A DNA stretch of 64,000 bases from Planotetraspora thailandica. Its GTDB lineage: Bacteria; Actinomycetota; Actinomycetes; Streptosporangiales; Streptosporangiaceae. Where the stretch lies: the NCBI RefSeq assembly GCF_016863335.1, contig NZ_BOOR01000018.1, positions 62,001 to 126,000 of the forward strand. Reading direction: 5' to 3'. Below, one piece after another: positions 19,234-27,806 of this stretch. Made by a program: the position numbers and the translations under genes. How positions within the stretch are numbered: the stretch's first letter is position 1; every line of letters starts with the position of its first letter. Below the pieces are notes generated by a model. It saw nothing but the letters and a program-made list of their open reading frames with translations, was not told the origin of the DNA and did not search any database.

Positions 19234-22101
19234 GTGCTGGGCGGATGGTCGCATGAATGGGCGGCCGCGGGCGGGCTCGACTCCGGATGGTCGTCCTGGC
19301 GGAACTGGCGCGGCCGTACGCGTGAGTGGAACCAGGTGGTCGACGCGCTGCGGGCGGCTCGCAGCGGTCGGGGTTCCGTCCTGCTGGTCGAGGGCCGGGC
19401 GGGGATGGGAAAGAGTCGCCTGCTCGCGGAGGCGGTCGGCGCGGCGGCATGGGCCGGGTTCACGGTCGGTCAGGGTGCCGCGGACGAGCTCGATTTCACT
19501 CCTCTCGTCCCGCTGAGATCCGCGCTGTGGGAGATCGCCGGCGTTTCCTCGATCGGCTGCACGCCGGACCCCGCCCCCGCTGATATGCGGCTCATCCTGG
19601 TGAAGCAGGTGTCGGAACCGCTGGAGAGGCAGGTGGCGCGCGGGCCGGTGCTGGTGGCACTCGACGACCTGCACTGGGCCGATCCGCTGACGCTGTTGGC
19701 CCTCCGGTGCGTGTCCCGGGATCTGGCCTCCTATCCGCTCGTGTGGGTGTTGTCGCGCACCCCGGACAGCGGTCCGTCGTCCCCTCTGGACCATCTGTAC
19801 GACAGTCTGGAGCGCGACGGCGCCGCCCGGATCGCGTTGGAGTCGCTGGACGAGCATGCGGTGGCCGAGATCGCCTCGGACGCCCTGGACGCCGAGCCGT
19901 GCCCGGACGTGCTCGCGCTGTCGGCCCTGGCGGAGGGGAACCCCTTCCAGCTCCTCGAGACGCTCGACAAGCTGAACGCGGAGGGCGTGATCGAGGTGAT
20001 CGACGGCCATGCGCGGCTGGCGTCAGAACAACTGCCGCGCGTCCAGACGATCACGCGCAAGCGCATAGACGATCTCTCTCCGCGAGCCCGCGACCTGGTC
20101 CAGGTGGCCGGGATCCTGGGCCATACCTTCACCGTGCACGATCTGGCCGCGATGCTCGGCAAACCGACCGGCGACCTCATGCGGATGCTCGATGAGGCGA
20201 TGACGGCGGGCATCCTGGTGGCCGTTTCGGACCAGCTGGCCTTCCGGCACGAGCTGCTGCGGCGCGCCGTGATCGAGACGCTGGCCCCGCCGATCCGGTT
20301 GGCGCTGCACCGGGAGGCGGCGCAGATGTTACTCGACAGCCGTGGCTCCGCCGTACCGGCCGCCTCGCACCTCATCAAGAGCGCGCTGCCCGGCGATGCC
20401 TCCGCCATCCGCGGCCTGGACCGCGCGGCGCTGGAGGTGCTCGCGTTCTCCCCGCAGACCGCTCTCGATCTGTCCATGCGGGCACTTGAGATCAGTGATC
20501 CCACCGACCCTGATCGGTTCGACCGTGTCGCGACGGCGGTTCACGCTCTGACGGCCACCGGACAGTTGTCGGAGGCAGCCCGGCTCGCCCGTGAAGCGCT
20601 CGGCACGGCTCCGCCCGGCACGGCCCTGCGTGTGCGGTGCGCGCTGGCGTACACGCTGCTGCTGAGCGGCCGGCCTGCCGAGGCGGTGACCGAGGCCGAA
20701 GGCGTCCTCGCCCAGCGAGAACTCTCCGACGAGCTTCGCGGCGCCGCCGAGTCGGCCCTTTTCTCGGGACTTCTGTCGCACAGCGACTTTCGGAAGGGAC
20801 GTCGACGCGCGGAAGCCGTTCTGACCGACCGAGAGCAGCGCGACGACACCGCCCTGGTCGGGGCCCACATGCTGCTCGCGCAGTCCGCCCTGGTGGACGG
20901 GAAGGTCGCCGATTCGTTCGGCCACCTTCAGGAGGCGGTGCGGATCGCGAGCACGGGCTCGGTGGAGGCCATCGAGCGGCCGTACCCTCGCATGCTGCTG
21001 ACCATGAACCACAAGTTCCTGCGACAGTTCGAGGCGGCCGAAAGCACCATTCGGGCCCTCGCAGAGGAAATCGAGGGGCTCGGGCAGACCGTGCAGGCCG
21101 CACAACCCGCGTTCTTCCGCAGCTGTCTGAGCCTGACCGCCGGTCGGCTCGATGACGCCGCGGCTGAGGCCCAGGAAGGGCTGATGATCGCGGAGGAGTT
21201 GGGCAGTCACGGATTCGACCTCACGGGGCTCTGCGTGCTCGCGATCGTCTCCGTGAGGCGTGGGGACCTCGAATCCGCGGCCAGGCACATCGAGCGCTAC
21301 AGCTCCAAGCACGGCTGCGACGAGCGAGGGATGATGTACGGCGCGGCATGGGGGAGATGGGTGAGGGCGATGGTCGAGGAGGCCCAGGGAGAGCCCGATC
21401 GGGCCATGGACGTGCTAAGCGTCGCCTACACCGACGTGCGTGAAAGGCGCTGGACGCTCGTCGTCCAGCCCAACGCCGCCGGCTGGATGACCAGGTTGGC
21501 GCTGGCCACCGCGAACCGGTCCTGTGCCGAAGGGGTCGTCGACACGGCGGAATCACTGGCACGTGACAACCCCGATTTCCCCGTGCTCGGCGCGGCGGCC
21601 GCTCATGCTCGCGGCGTGCTTCATCGCGACACGACGGCCCTGGCCCGTGCCGCCGCCGATCACCTGGACCCCTGGGGCCGGGCCTCGGCCGCCGAGGACC
21701 TCGGTGTTGTCCTGCTCGACGATTCCGGCCAGACGTCTTGTGCCGTCGACAGCCTCGAGCGGGCACTCGACGGGTACGAGACCATGGGTGCCCTGCGCGA
21801 CGTGGCCCGTGTCCGGGCCCGGCTCCGGGAGCTGGGCGTCCGCCACCGGCACTGGACGCGTGCCGAGCGGCCGGCTTCAGGGTGGGACAGCCTGACCGAC
21901 ACCGAACGCGCCGTCGTGGCACTGATCGCCAAGGGACTGACGAACCGGCAGGCGGCGGCGCAGATGTTCCTCTCGCCCCACACGGTGTCCGCCCATCTGC
22001 GCCATATCTTCAGCAAGCTCGGCATCGCGTCCCGCGTCGAGCTCGCCCGGCTCGCCGCAGAAAGGCACCTGGTCGAATCGCCGGACGACGGCGACGCGTA
22101 G
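19234..22101 (+). CDS. Large ATPase-type LuxR family regulator (LAL-like)
   Basis: 955 residues. An AAA/STAND ATPase domain comes first: Walker A GRAGMGKS near 55 and Walker B LVALDDLHWADP near 139. A long helical repeat region follows (about 330-860, TPR-like), then a C-terminal LuxR helix-turn-helix (LTDTERAVVALIAKGLTNRQ near 887, LSPHTVSAHLRHIFSKLG near 912). Such regulators couple ATP and ligand binding to activation, often of secondary metabolism or sugar use; no such target adjoins it. GTG start is 7 bp after CATAAACT, which could be the -10 of a leaderless transcript. Divergent from the histidine kinase. Confidence 0.9.
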   Translation: MLGGWSHEWAAAGGLDSGWSSWRNWRGRTREWNQVVDALRAARSGRGSVLLVEGRAGMGKSRLLAEAVGAAAWAGFTVGQGAADELDFTPLVPLRSALWEIAGVSSIGCTPDPAPADMRLILVKQVSEPLERQVARGPVLVALDDLHWADPLTLLALRCVSRDLASYPLVWVLSRTPDSGPSSPLDHLYDSLERDGAARIALESLDEHAVAEIASDALDAEPCPDVLALSALAEGNPFQLLETLDKLNAEGVIEVIDGHARLASEQLPRVQTITRKRIDDLSPRARDLVQVAGILGHTFTVHDLAAMLGKPTGDLMRMLDEAMTAGILVAVSDQLAFRHELLRRAVIETLAPPIRLALHREAAQMLLDSRGSAVPAASHLIKSALPGDASAIRGLDRAALEVLAFSPQTALDLSMRALEISDPTDPDRFDRVATAVHALTATGQLSEAARLAREALGTAPPGTALRVRCALAYTLLLSGRPAEAVTEAEGVLAQRELSDELRGAAESALFSGLLSHSDFRKGRRRAEAVLTDREQRDDTALVGAHMLLAQSALVDGKVADSFGHLQEAVRIASTGSVEAIERPYPRMLLTMNHKFLRQFEAAESTIRALAEEIEGLGQTVQAAQPAFFRSCLSLTAGRLDDAAAEAQEGLMIAEELGSHGFDLTGLCVLAIVSVRRGDLESAARHIERYSSKHGCDERGMMYGAAWGRWVRAMVEEAQGEPDRAMDVLSVAYTDVRERRWTLVVQPNAAGWMTRLALATANRSCAEGVVDTAESLARDNPDFPVLGAAAAHARGVLHRDTTALARAAADHLDPWGRASAAEDLGVVLLDDSGQTSCAVDSLERALDGYETMGALRDVARVRARLRELGVRHRHWTRAERPASGWDSLTDTERAVVALIAKGLTNRQAAAQMFLSPHTVSAHLRHIFSKLGIASRVELARLAAERHLVESPDDGDA

Positions 22102-22130
22102 TGCCGCGACCAGGCGGCCGCGGCACTACG
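22097..22130. terminator. Bidirectional terminator between the LuxR gene and fadB
   Basis: CGTAGTGCCGCG at 22097-22108 pairs perfectly with CGCGGCACTACG at 22119-22130 (12 bp, 10-nt loop). It overlaps the LuxR stop codon and precedes the fadB stop on the other strand. Confidence 0.8.
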
Positions 22131-22135
22131 CATGA

Positions 22136-24244
22136 TCAGACGGCGGGAACGGACGCGACCCCGGGGGCCAGGAAACGCCGGCCGGTGACCTCCTCCGAGA
22201 TGCCGGTCCTGTCCAGGTACGGCGTGACGCCGCCGGTGTGGAACGGCCAGCCGGCTCCGAGGATCATGCAGAGGTCGATGTCCTCGGCCGCCGACACGAC
22301 GCCCTCGGCCAGCATGAGGTCGATCTCCTGCGCGAGGGCGCGAAGGGCGCGCAGACGCACCTCGTCGCCCGTGGACGGCGTGGAGCCGCCCTCGAACAGC
22401 GCCCGGGCCTGCGGGTCGATCTGGAAGTCGGCCCCGTAGAGGCCCGGCTTGCCCGCCGCGACCAGCTTGGCCAGGTTCTCCGACACGCCGTAGCGGTCGG
22501 GGAAGGCGGCGTGCATGGTCTCCGCCACGTGCAGGGCGACGGCGGGGCCGACGAGCTGCAGCAGGGCGAACGGCGTCATCGGCAGGCCGAGGCCGTCGAG
22601 CGCGTGGTCGGCCGTCTCCACCGGGGTGCCCTCGTCGACGGCGGCGATCACCTCGCCCATGAAACGGGTGAGCAGCCGGTTGACGACGAACGCCGGAGCA
22701 TCCTTGACCAGCACCGACGACTTCTTGAGCGACTTGGCGACCGCGAAGGCGGTGGCCAGCGTCGCGTCGTCGGTGGCCGCGCCGCGCACGATCTCCAGCA
22801 GCGGCAGCACGGCGACCGGGTTGAAGAAGTGGAAGCCGACCACACGCTCCGGGTGGCGGAGCCCGGCGGCCATCTCGGTGATCGACAGCGAGGAGGTGTT
22901 GGTGGCCAGCACGCACGTCTCGGAGACGACCGCCTCGACCTCGGCGAACACCTGCTGCTTGACCTTGAGGTCCTCGAAGACGGCCTCGATGACGAAGTCG
23001 GCGTCGGCGAACGCGTCCTTGGTGAGCGAGCCGGTGACCAGGGCCTTCAGCCGGTTGGCCCGGTCACTGGAGATCCTGCCCTTGGCCTGCAGCTTGCCGA
23101 TCTCGGCGTGCACGTAGCCGACGCCCTTGTCGAGGCGTTCCTGGTCGAGATCGGTCAGCACGACCGGCACCTCGAGCCGGCGCGCGAACAGCAGCGCGAG
23201 CTGCGAGGCCATCAGCCCGGCCCCCACGACGCCGACCTTGGTGACCTTGTGCGCGAGCGCCTTGTCGGGCGCCCCGGCCGGCCGCTTGGCCCGGCGCTGC
23301 ACCAGATCGAACGAGTAGAGCCCGGCCCGCAGTTCGTCGCCCATGAGGAGGTCGGCCAGGGCCTCGTCCTCGGCGGCGAAGCCCTCGTCGCGCGTGGCCG
23401 TACGGGCCTGGGCGACCAGGTCGAGCGCGCGGTAGGGGGCGGGGGAGGCGCCGCGCAGCTTGAGGTCGACGAGAGTGCGCGCCTGGTCGATGACGGGCGT
23501 CCAGTCGGCGTCGGTGTGCGAGACCCGCTCCACGGTCACCTCGGCGCGCAGCACCTGGGCGGCCCAGCGCAGCGACTCCTCCAGGAAGTCCGCCGGCTCG
23601 AACATCGCGTCGGCGATGCCCAGCTCGAACGCGTCCCGCCCCTTGATCATGCGGTTCTGCGAGAGCGGGTTCTCGATGATCAGCTTGAGAGCCTTCTCGG
23701 GGCCGATCAGGCGGGGGAGCAGCTGGGTGCCGCCCCACCCGGGCACCAGGCCGAGGAAGCACTCGGGGAGCGCGACGGCGGGAACCCCGGAGGAGATCGT
23801 CCGGTAGACGCAGTGCAGCGCGATCTCCAGGCCGCCGCCCATGGCCGCGCCGTTCACGAAGGCGAACGAGGGCACGCCCAGCTCGCCGAGACGGCGGAAG
23901 ACGTGGTGGCCGAGCGCGCCGATCGCGAGGGCCTCCTCGCGCGAGGTCACCGCGGCGGCCCCCTTGAGGTCGGCTCCGACGGCGAAGATGAACGGCTTGC
24001 CCACCAGACCCACGGCGACGATGTCCGTGCGCGCCGCGATGCCGTCCAGGGCCTCGTCGAGCGCGAGCAGGCCCTGCGGGCCGAAGGTGTTGGGCTTGGT
24101 GTGGTCGAAGCCGTTGTCCAGCGTGATCAGCGCCATGGTGCCCGCGCCGTACGGCAGGTCGACGTCGCGCACGAGAGCCTTGGTGACGACCTCGTCGGCG
24201 TTCTTCCCCTCAAGGAGGGACTTCCAGTTCTCGACGTTGCTCAT
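22136..24244 (-). CDS. fadB: Fatty acid oxidation complex alpha subunit
   Basis: 702 residues from ATG 24244. The N-terminal 200 residues are enoyl-CoA hydratase/isomerase (FVNGAAMGGGLEIALHC, LGLVPGWGGTQLLPRL). From about 325 comes the NAD-binding 3-hydroxyacyl-CoA dehydrogenase (KVGVVGAGLMASQLA; VVGFHFFNPVAVLPLLEIVRG near 465) and then its C-terminal domains. It performs the hydration and dehydrogenation steps of beta-oxidation. Its ATG overlaps the thiolase stop by 4 bp, so the two subunits are translationally coupled. A frame-open extension upstream lies within fadA and is not used. Confidence 0.95.
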   Translation of the reverse strand: MSNVENWKSLLEGKNADEVVTKALVRDVDLPYGAGTMALITLDNGFDHTKPNTFGPQGLLALDEALDGIAARTDIVAVGLVGKPFIFAVGADLKGAAAVTSREEALAIGALGHHVFRRLGELGVPSFAFVNGAAMGGGLEIALHCVYRTISSGVPAVALPECFLGLVPGWGGTQLLPRLIGPEKALKLIIENPLSQNRMIKGRDAFELGIADAMFEPADFLEESLRWAAQVLRAEVTVERVSHTDADWTPVIDQARTLVDLKLRGASPAPYRALDLVAQARTATRDEGFAAEDEALADLLMGDELRAGLYSFDLVQRRAKRPAGAPDKALAHKVTKVGVVGAGLMASQLALLFARRLEVPVVLTDLDQERLDKGVGYVHAEIGKLQAKGRISSDRANRLKALVTGSLTKDAFADADFVIEAVFEDLKVKQQVFAEVEAVVSETCVLATNTSSLSITEMAAGLRHPERVVGFHFFNPVAVLPLLEIVRGAATDDATLATAFAVAKSLKKSSVLVKDAPAFVVNRLLTRFMGEVIAAVDEGTPVETADHALDGLGLPMTPFALLQLVGPAVALHVAETMHAAFPDRYGVSENLAKLVAAGKPGLYGADFQIDPQARALFEGGSTPSTGDEVRLRALRALAQEIDLMLAEGVVSAAEDIDLCMILGAGWPFHTGGVTPYLDRTGISEEVTGRRFLAPGVASVPAV

Positions 24245-25425
24245 GCCAGGTTCTCCCAGATGACCGTGCCGCCCATGCCCATGCCGACGCACATCGTCGT
24301 GATGCCGTACCTGACGTCGGGGCGCTCGGCGAACTCCCGCGCCAGCTGCGTCATCAGCCGCACGCCCGACGAGGCGAGCGGGTGGCCGAACGCGATGGCC
24401 CCGCCGTACGGGTTGACCCGGGGGTCGTCGTCGGCGATGCCGAAGTGCTCCAGGAACGCGAGGACCTGTACGGCGAACGCCTCGTTGATCTCGAACAGGC
24501 CGATGTCGCCGATGGACAGGCCGGCCAGACGCAGCGCCCGCTCGGTCGACGGGATCGGGCCGACGCCCATGACCTCGGGGTCGACCCCGGCGAAGGCGTA
24601 GGAGACCAGCCGCATCTTCGGGGTGAGGCCGAGCTCGGCCGCCACCTCCTCGGCGGCGACGACGCAGCCCGTCGCGCCGTCGTTGATGCCGGAGGCGTTG
24701 CCCGCGGTAACCCTGCCGTGGGCGCGGAACGGGGTCTTCAGGGCTCGCAGCCCCTCCATGCTGGTGCCGGGCCGGGGCGCCTCGTCCACGGTGGCCAGGC
24801 CCCAGCCCTCGGCGGCCTTGCGGGTCGCCATCGGGACGAGGTCGGGCTGGATCCTGCCGTCGGCGTAAGCCTTGGCGACCTTCTCCTGCGAGGCCACGGC
24901 GAAGGCGTCGGCGCGGTCCTTGGTGATGGTGGGGTAGCGGTCGTGCAGGTTCTCCGCGGTCATGCCCATGATCAGGGCGGACCCGTCGACGAGCTGCTCG
25001 GACAGGAACCGCGGGTTGGGGTCGACGCCCTCGCCCATCGGGTGGCGGCCCATGTGCTCGACGCCTCCGGCGATCGCCACGTCGTAGGCGCCGAAGGAGA
25101 TGCCGCCCGCCACCGTGGTGACGGCGGTCATCGCGCCCGCGCACATGCGGTCGATGGCGTAGCCGGGGACCGACTTGGGCAGGCCGGCCAGCACGGCGGC
25201 CGAGCGGCCGATGGTCAGGCCCTGGTCGCCGATCTGGGTGGTGGCCGCGATGGCGACCTCGTCCACCCGGTCGGGCGGGAGGTTCGGATTGCGGCGCATC
25301 AGCTCGCGGATGACACGGACGACCAGGTCGTCGGCGCGCGTCTCGGCGTACAGGCCCTTGGGGCCCGACTTGCCGAAAGGCGTGCGAACGCCGTCGACGA
25401 AGACGACTTCACGGGATGCGGGCAC
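24241..25425 (-). CDS. fadA: Acetyl-CoA C-acyltransferase (3-ketoacyl-CoA thiolase)
   Basis: 394 residues, standard thiolase length. The nucleophilic Cys is in DRMCAGAMTAV near 94; the C-terminal catalytic region shows INEAFAVQ near 326, GGAIAFGHPLASSGVR near 356 and CVGMGMGGTVIWENL at the end. It releases acetyl-CoA in the last step of beta-oxidation and forms the trifunctional complex with FadB, encoded immediately downstream. A palindrome (25466-25481) 41 bp upstream probably binds a fatty-acid-responsive repressor. Confidence 0.95.
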   Translation of the reverse strand: MPASREVVFVDGVRTPFGKSGPKGLYAETRADDLVVRVIRELMRRNPNLPPDRVDEVAIAATTQIGDQGLTIGRSAAVLAGLPKSVPGYAIDRMCAGAMTAVTTVAGGISFGAYDVAIAGGVEHMGRHPMGEGVDPNPRFLSEQLVDGSALIMGMTAENLHDRYPTITKDRADAFAVASQEKVAKAYADGRIQPDLVPMATRKAAEGWGLATVDEAPRPGTSMEGLRALKTPFRAHGRVTAGNASGINDGATGCVVAAEEVAAELGLTPKMRLVSYAFAGVDPEVMGVGPIPSTERALRLAGLSIGDIGLFEINEAFAVQVLAFLEHFGIADDDPRVNPYGGAIAFGHPLASSGVRLMTQLAREFAERPDVRYGITTMCVGMGMGGTVIWENLA

Positions 25426-25465
25426 GGGGTTTCGCTCCTACTCTCCGGCGGCTTCCGACCCTAAT

Positions 25466-25481
25466 GCTACTGGCGAGTAAC
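25466..25481. promoter_or_regulatory. Palindromic operator upstream of fadAB
   Basis: GCTACTGGCGAGTAAC reads as TACT-N-GC-N-AGTA with flanking G and C, an almost complete palindrome. Position just before fadA and the shape fit a TetR-type fatty-acid regulator site. The regulator is not in this window. Confidence 0.5.
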
Positions 25482-25519
25482 AGATGCCCCGATCGGCGGG
25501 GTCGGTGGTTTGGGATACT

Positions 25520-25533
25520 GGAAATCGCTTTCC
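25520..25533. promoter_or_regulatory. LacI-type operator before the LacI regulator gene
   Basis: GGAAATCGCTTTCC matches 13 of 14 bases of the perfect palindrome GGAAAGCGCTTTCC found at 30155-30168 in front of the Gfo/Idh gene. It lies 19 bp before the LacI-family start codon. This is the form bound by LacI/GalR proteins, so autoregulation is likely. Confidence 0.75.
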
Positions 25534-25552
25534 GATCACGGCTGGAGGTGGC

Positions 25553-26539
25553 GTGGTCACTCTCGAGGAGGTCGCACGGCACGCGGGGGTGTCGCTCGCG
25601 ACGGCGTCCCGCGTGCTCAACGGAAGCTCTCGCCAGGTCGGGCGCACGATGCGGGAGCGTGTCGAGAAGGCGGCGGCCGAGCTCGGCTACCGGACCAACG
25701 TGGCCGCCCAGACCCTGGCCCGCGGGGCGAGCGACGTCATCGGGCTGGTCGTCCACGACCTCGTTGACCCCTATTTCGCGGCCCTGGCCGACGGCGCCAT
25801 GCGGGCGGCGAGCGCCCGGGGCCACATGGTCATGGTCGGCACCACTTACCGCGACCCCGAACGTGAGATCGCCTACGTCTCGACTCTGCACGCGCAGCGG
25901 GTGCGCGCCGTGCTGATAGCGGGCTCGCGCGTCACCGACGCCGGCCTGACCGAGCGGCTGCGCGCCGAACTCGACCGCTACCGCGAATCCGGCGGCAGGG
26001 CCGCCTGCGTCGGGCAGGACCTCCTCGGGGTCGGCACCATCGCCCCGGCCAACCGCCAAGGCGCCGCGGACCTGGCCAGGGCGCTCGCCACCCTCGGGCA
26101 CACGCGCTTCGCCGTGCTGGCCGGGCCGCCCCACCTGATCACGGCGGCCGACCGGGCCGCCGGGTTCGCCGGCGCGCTCGCGGAGCTGGGACTGCCCGAA
26201 CCCCAGATCGTCCACGGGGCGTTCGACCGTGCGGGCGGATACGCCTCCGTCCAGGAGGTCGCGGGGGCGACCTGCGTGTTCGCCGTCAACGACGTGATGG
26301 CCGTCGGAGCGCTTGCCGCGCTGCGCGAACGCGGCGTGCGCGTGCCGGACGACGTCTCGCTCGCCGGGTTCGACGACATCGCCACCCTGCGCGACGTCAC
26401 GCCGTCCCTGTCGACCGTACGGCTGCCGCTGGCCGACATGGGGGCACGCGCGGTCGAGTTGGCCCTGTCCGAGGCTCCTGCGGCGGTGGTTCACGTCGAG
26501 GGCCAGGTCGTGCTGCGCGAGAGCGTCACGAGCGTGTGA
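25553..26539 (+). CDS. LacI family transcriptional regulator
   Basis: 328 residues from GTG 25553, preceded by CTGGAGGTG. The first residues VTLEEVARHAGVSLATASRVLNG are the LacI helix-turn-helix with hinge; the rest is a periplasmic-binding-like effector domain (VIGLVVHDLVDPYFAALADG near 63, FAVNDVMAVGALAAL near 240). It should repress until a sugar or sugar acid binds. Matching palindromes lie in front of this gene and in front of the Gfo/Idh oxidoreductase, so it most likely controls the catabolic set at 26.5-30.1 kb. Its 3' end overlaps the convergent isomerase gene by 14 bp. Confidence 0.93.
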   Translation: MVTLEEVARHAGVSLATASRVLNGSSRQVGRTMRERVEKAAAELGYRTNVAAQTLARGASDVIGLVVHDLVDPYFAALADGAMRAASARGHMVMVGTTYRDPEREIAYVSTLHAQRVRAVLIAGSRVTDAGLTERLRAELDRYRESGGRAACVGQDLLGVGTIAPANRQGAADLARALATLGHTRFAVLAGPPHLITAADRAAGFAGALAELGLPEPQIVHGAFDRAGGYASVQEVAGATCVFAVNDVMAVGALAALRERGVRVPDDVSLAGFDDIATLRDVTPSLSTVRLPLADMGARAVELALSEAPAAVVHVEGQVVLRESVTSV

Positions 26540-27365
26540 CGACGAGACGCGCGAAGCGGTCCTTCATCGTGGCGACGACCTCGTCGGGATCGGCGGCCCA
26601 TATGTCGGCGTTGAAGATCTCCACCTCGACGTCTCCCGCGTAACCGGCCGCGGCGACGGCCTCGGTCAGCGGCCCGAAGTCGATCACGCCGTCGCCCATC
26701 ATGCCGCGGCCGAGCAGCGCGTCGGCCGGCAGCGGGCTGAGGAAGTCGCACACCTGGTAGGACGCGATGCGCCCCTCCCGTCCTGCCCGCTCGATCTGCT
26801 CGAAGACCTGCGGGTCCCACCAGACGTGGAAGGTGTCCACCACCACCCCCACCGTCTCCGGCGGATACGGCGCCGCCAGGTCGAGGGCCTGGCCGAGGGT
26901 CGACAGGACCGCCCTGTCGGCGCAGTACATGGGGTGGAGCGGTTCCAGGGCCAGCCGTACGCCGCGCTGGGCGGCATAGGGGGCGAGCAGTGCGAGGGCG
27001 TCCGCCACCTGGTTTCTGGCGCTTCTCAGGTCGCGCGAGATCTCACCGAGGGGCTCGCCCGGCACCACCCCCGGCAGCCCGCCGACCACCATGACGAGGC
27101 AGGCCGCGTTGAGCGCGGCGGCCTCGTCGACGGCCCGCCGGTTGTCCTCCTCGAATCCGGGCGAGGTGAGAAACCCGCCGCGGCAGAGGGACGACACCCG
27201 GAGTCCCGCGTGCTTCACCAATGGGACGGTCTCGTCCAGCCCCTGTTCGGCGACGTTCTGCCGCCACAGGCCGATGGCCGGCAGGCCGTGCCGTACGCAT
27301 CCGGCGACGGCCTCCTTCACCGACCACCGCTTTGTGGTCCATTGGTTCAACGCCAACCGATCCAC
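26526..27365 (-). CDS. Sugar phosphate isomerase/epimerase (TIM barrel)
   Basis: 279 residues of the xylose-isomerase-like AP endonuclease-2 fold. LALEPLHPMYCADRA near 139 supplies a metal-binding Glu, VGVVVDTFHVWWDP near 173 Asp and His, and GDVEVEIFNADIWA near 245 a further Glu. Members isomerise or epimerise sugars and inosose-type compounds in the cytoplasm. Same strand as the DUF993 and Gfo/Idh genes but separated from DUF993 by the 400-bp repeat array at 27391-27791, which starts 25 bp upstream of this gene. Substrate unknown. Confidence 0.85.
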   Translation of the reverse strand: MDRLALNQWTTKRWSVKEAVAGCVRHGLPAIGLWRQNVAEQGLDETVPLVKHAGLRVSSLCRGGFLTSPGFEEDNRRAVDEAAALNAACLVMVVGGLPGVVPGEPLGEISRDLRSARNQVADALALLAPYAAQRGVRLALEPLHPMYCADRAVLSTLGQALDLAAPYPPETVGVVVDTFHVWWDPQVFEQIERAGREGRIASYQVCDFLSPLPADALLGRGMMGDGVIDFGPLTEAVAAAGYAGDVEVEIFNADIWAADPDEVVATMKDRFARLVVTRS

Positions 27366-27390
27366 CTTTTCAAGCCCCCTCTCCTCTTAG

Positions 27391-27791
27391 GCGTGATCAC
27401 GTCCCCTTGGCCCGTGATCATGTTCCCTTGGCCCGTGATCACGACCCCTTGGGTGTGATCATGCAGAAGTTCGTCAAGATGTGCTCTCACCAGCCCCTTC
27501 CCCTGGGCGTGATCATGCAGAAGTTCGGGATCAAGCCGTCCGACCTGGGCCGACGCGTATCGTGATCATGCAGAAGTTCGCGAACATGACGTGTGACCTG
27601 GGTGGATGTCGAGCGTGATCATGCAGTGCGGCTGAGCGCTTCGCCAAGGAATGTCCGTCGACGGCTGCCTTCTGCATGATCACGCTCTGAGAATCCGCAG
27701 GTCGGGCCCATTGATCTCGAACTTCTGCATGATCACGGTCGGTGAATTCGCACGTCGGACGCATTGATCGCGAAGTTCTGCATGATCACGC
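27391..27791. repeat. Array 1 of the 53-bp repeat family (symmetric)
   Basis: Forward cores (first base of GTGATC) begin at 27455, 27509, 27562 and 27615; inverted cores (last base of GATCAC) end at 27683, 27736 and 27789. Spacing is 54, 53, 53 and then 53, 53. Full cores read CGTGATCATGCAGAAGTTCG or close to it. Units share GACCTG 33 bp in, and several also share GATCAA at +21. The two central copies stop after GTGATCATGCAG (plus a few bases). At the left edge three mini-units with GTGATCAY, at 27393, 27414 and 27435, are spaced 21, 21 and 20 bp and carry CCCTTGG. It lies inside the DUF993-isomerase gene set. No gene is supported here. Confidence 0.95.
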
Positions 27792-27806
27792 CAAAGAGGG
27801 GGTGGC

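Noticed and set aside
22238-24601. Long plus-strand frame opposite fadB
   Set aside because: Shadow of fadB; low-complexity Arg/Gly/Asp/Val composition and no motif.
27455-27614. Small proteins beginning VIMQKF or MQKF inside the repeats
   Set aside because: The period of 53 is not a multiple of three, frames break after one unit, copies face both ways and no ribosome sites are present. The only case kept is the start of cbiX.
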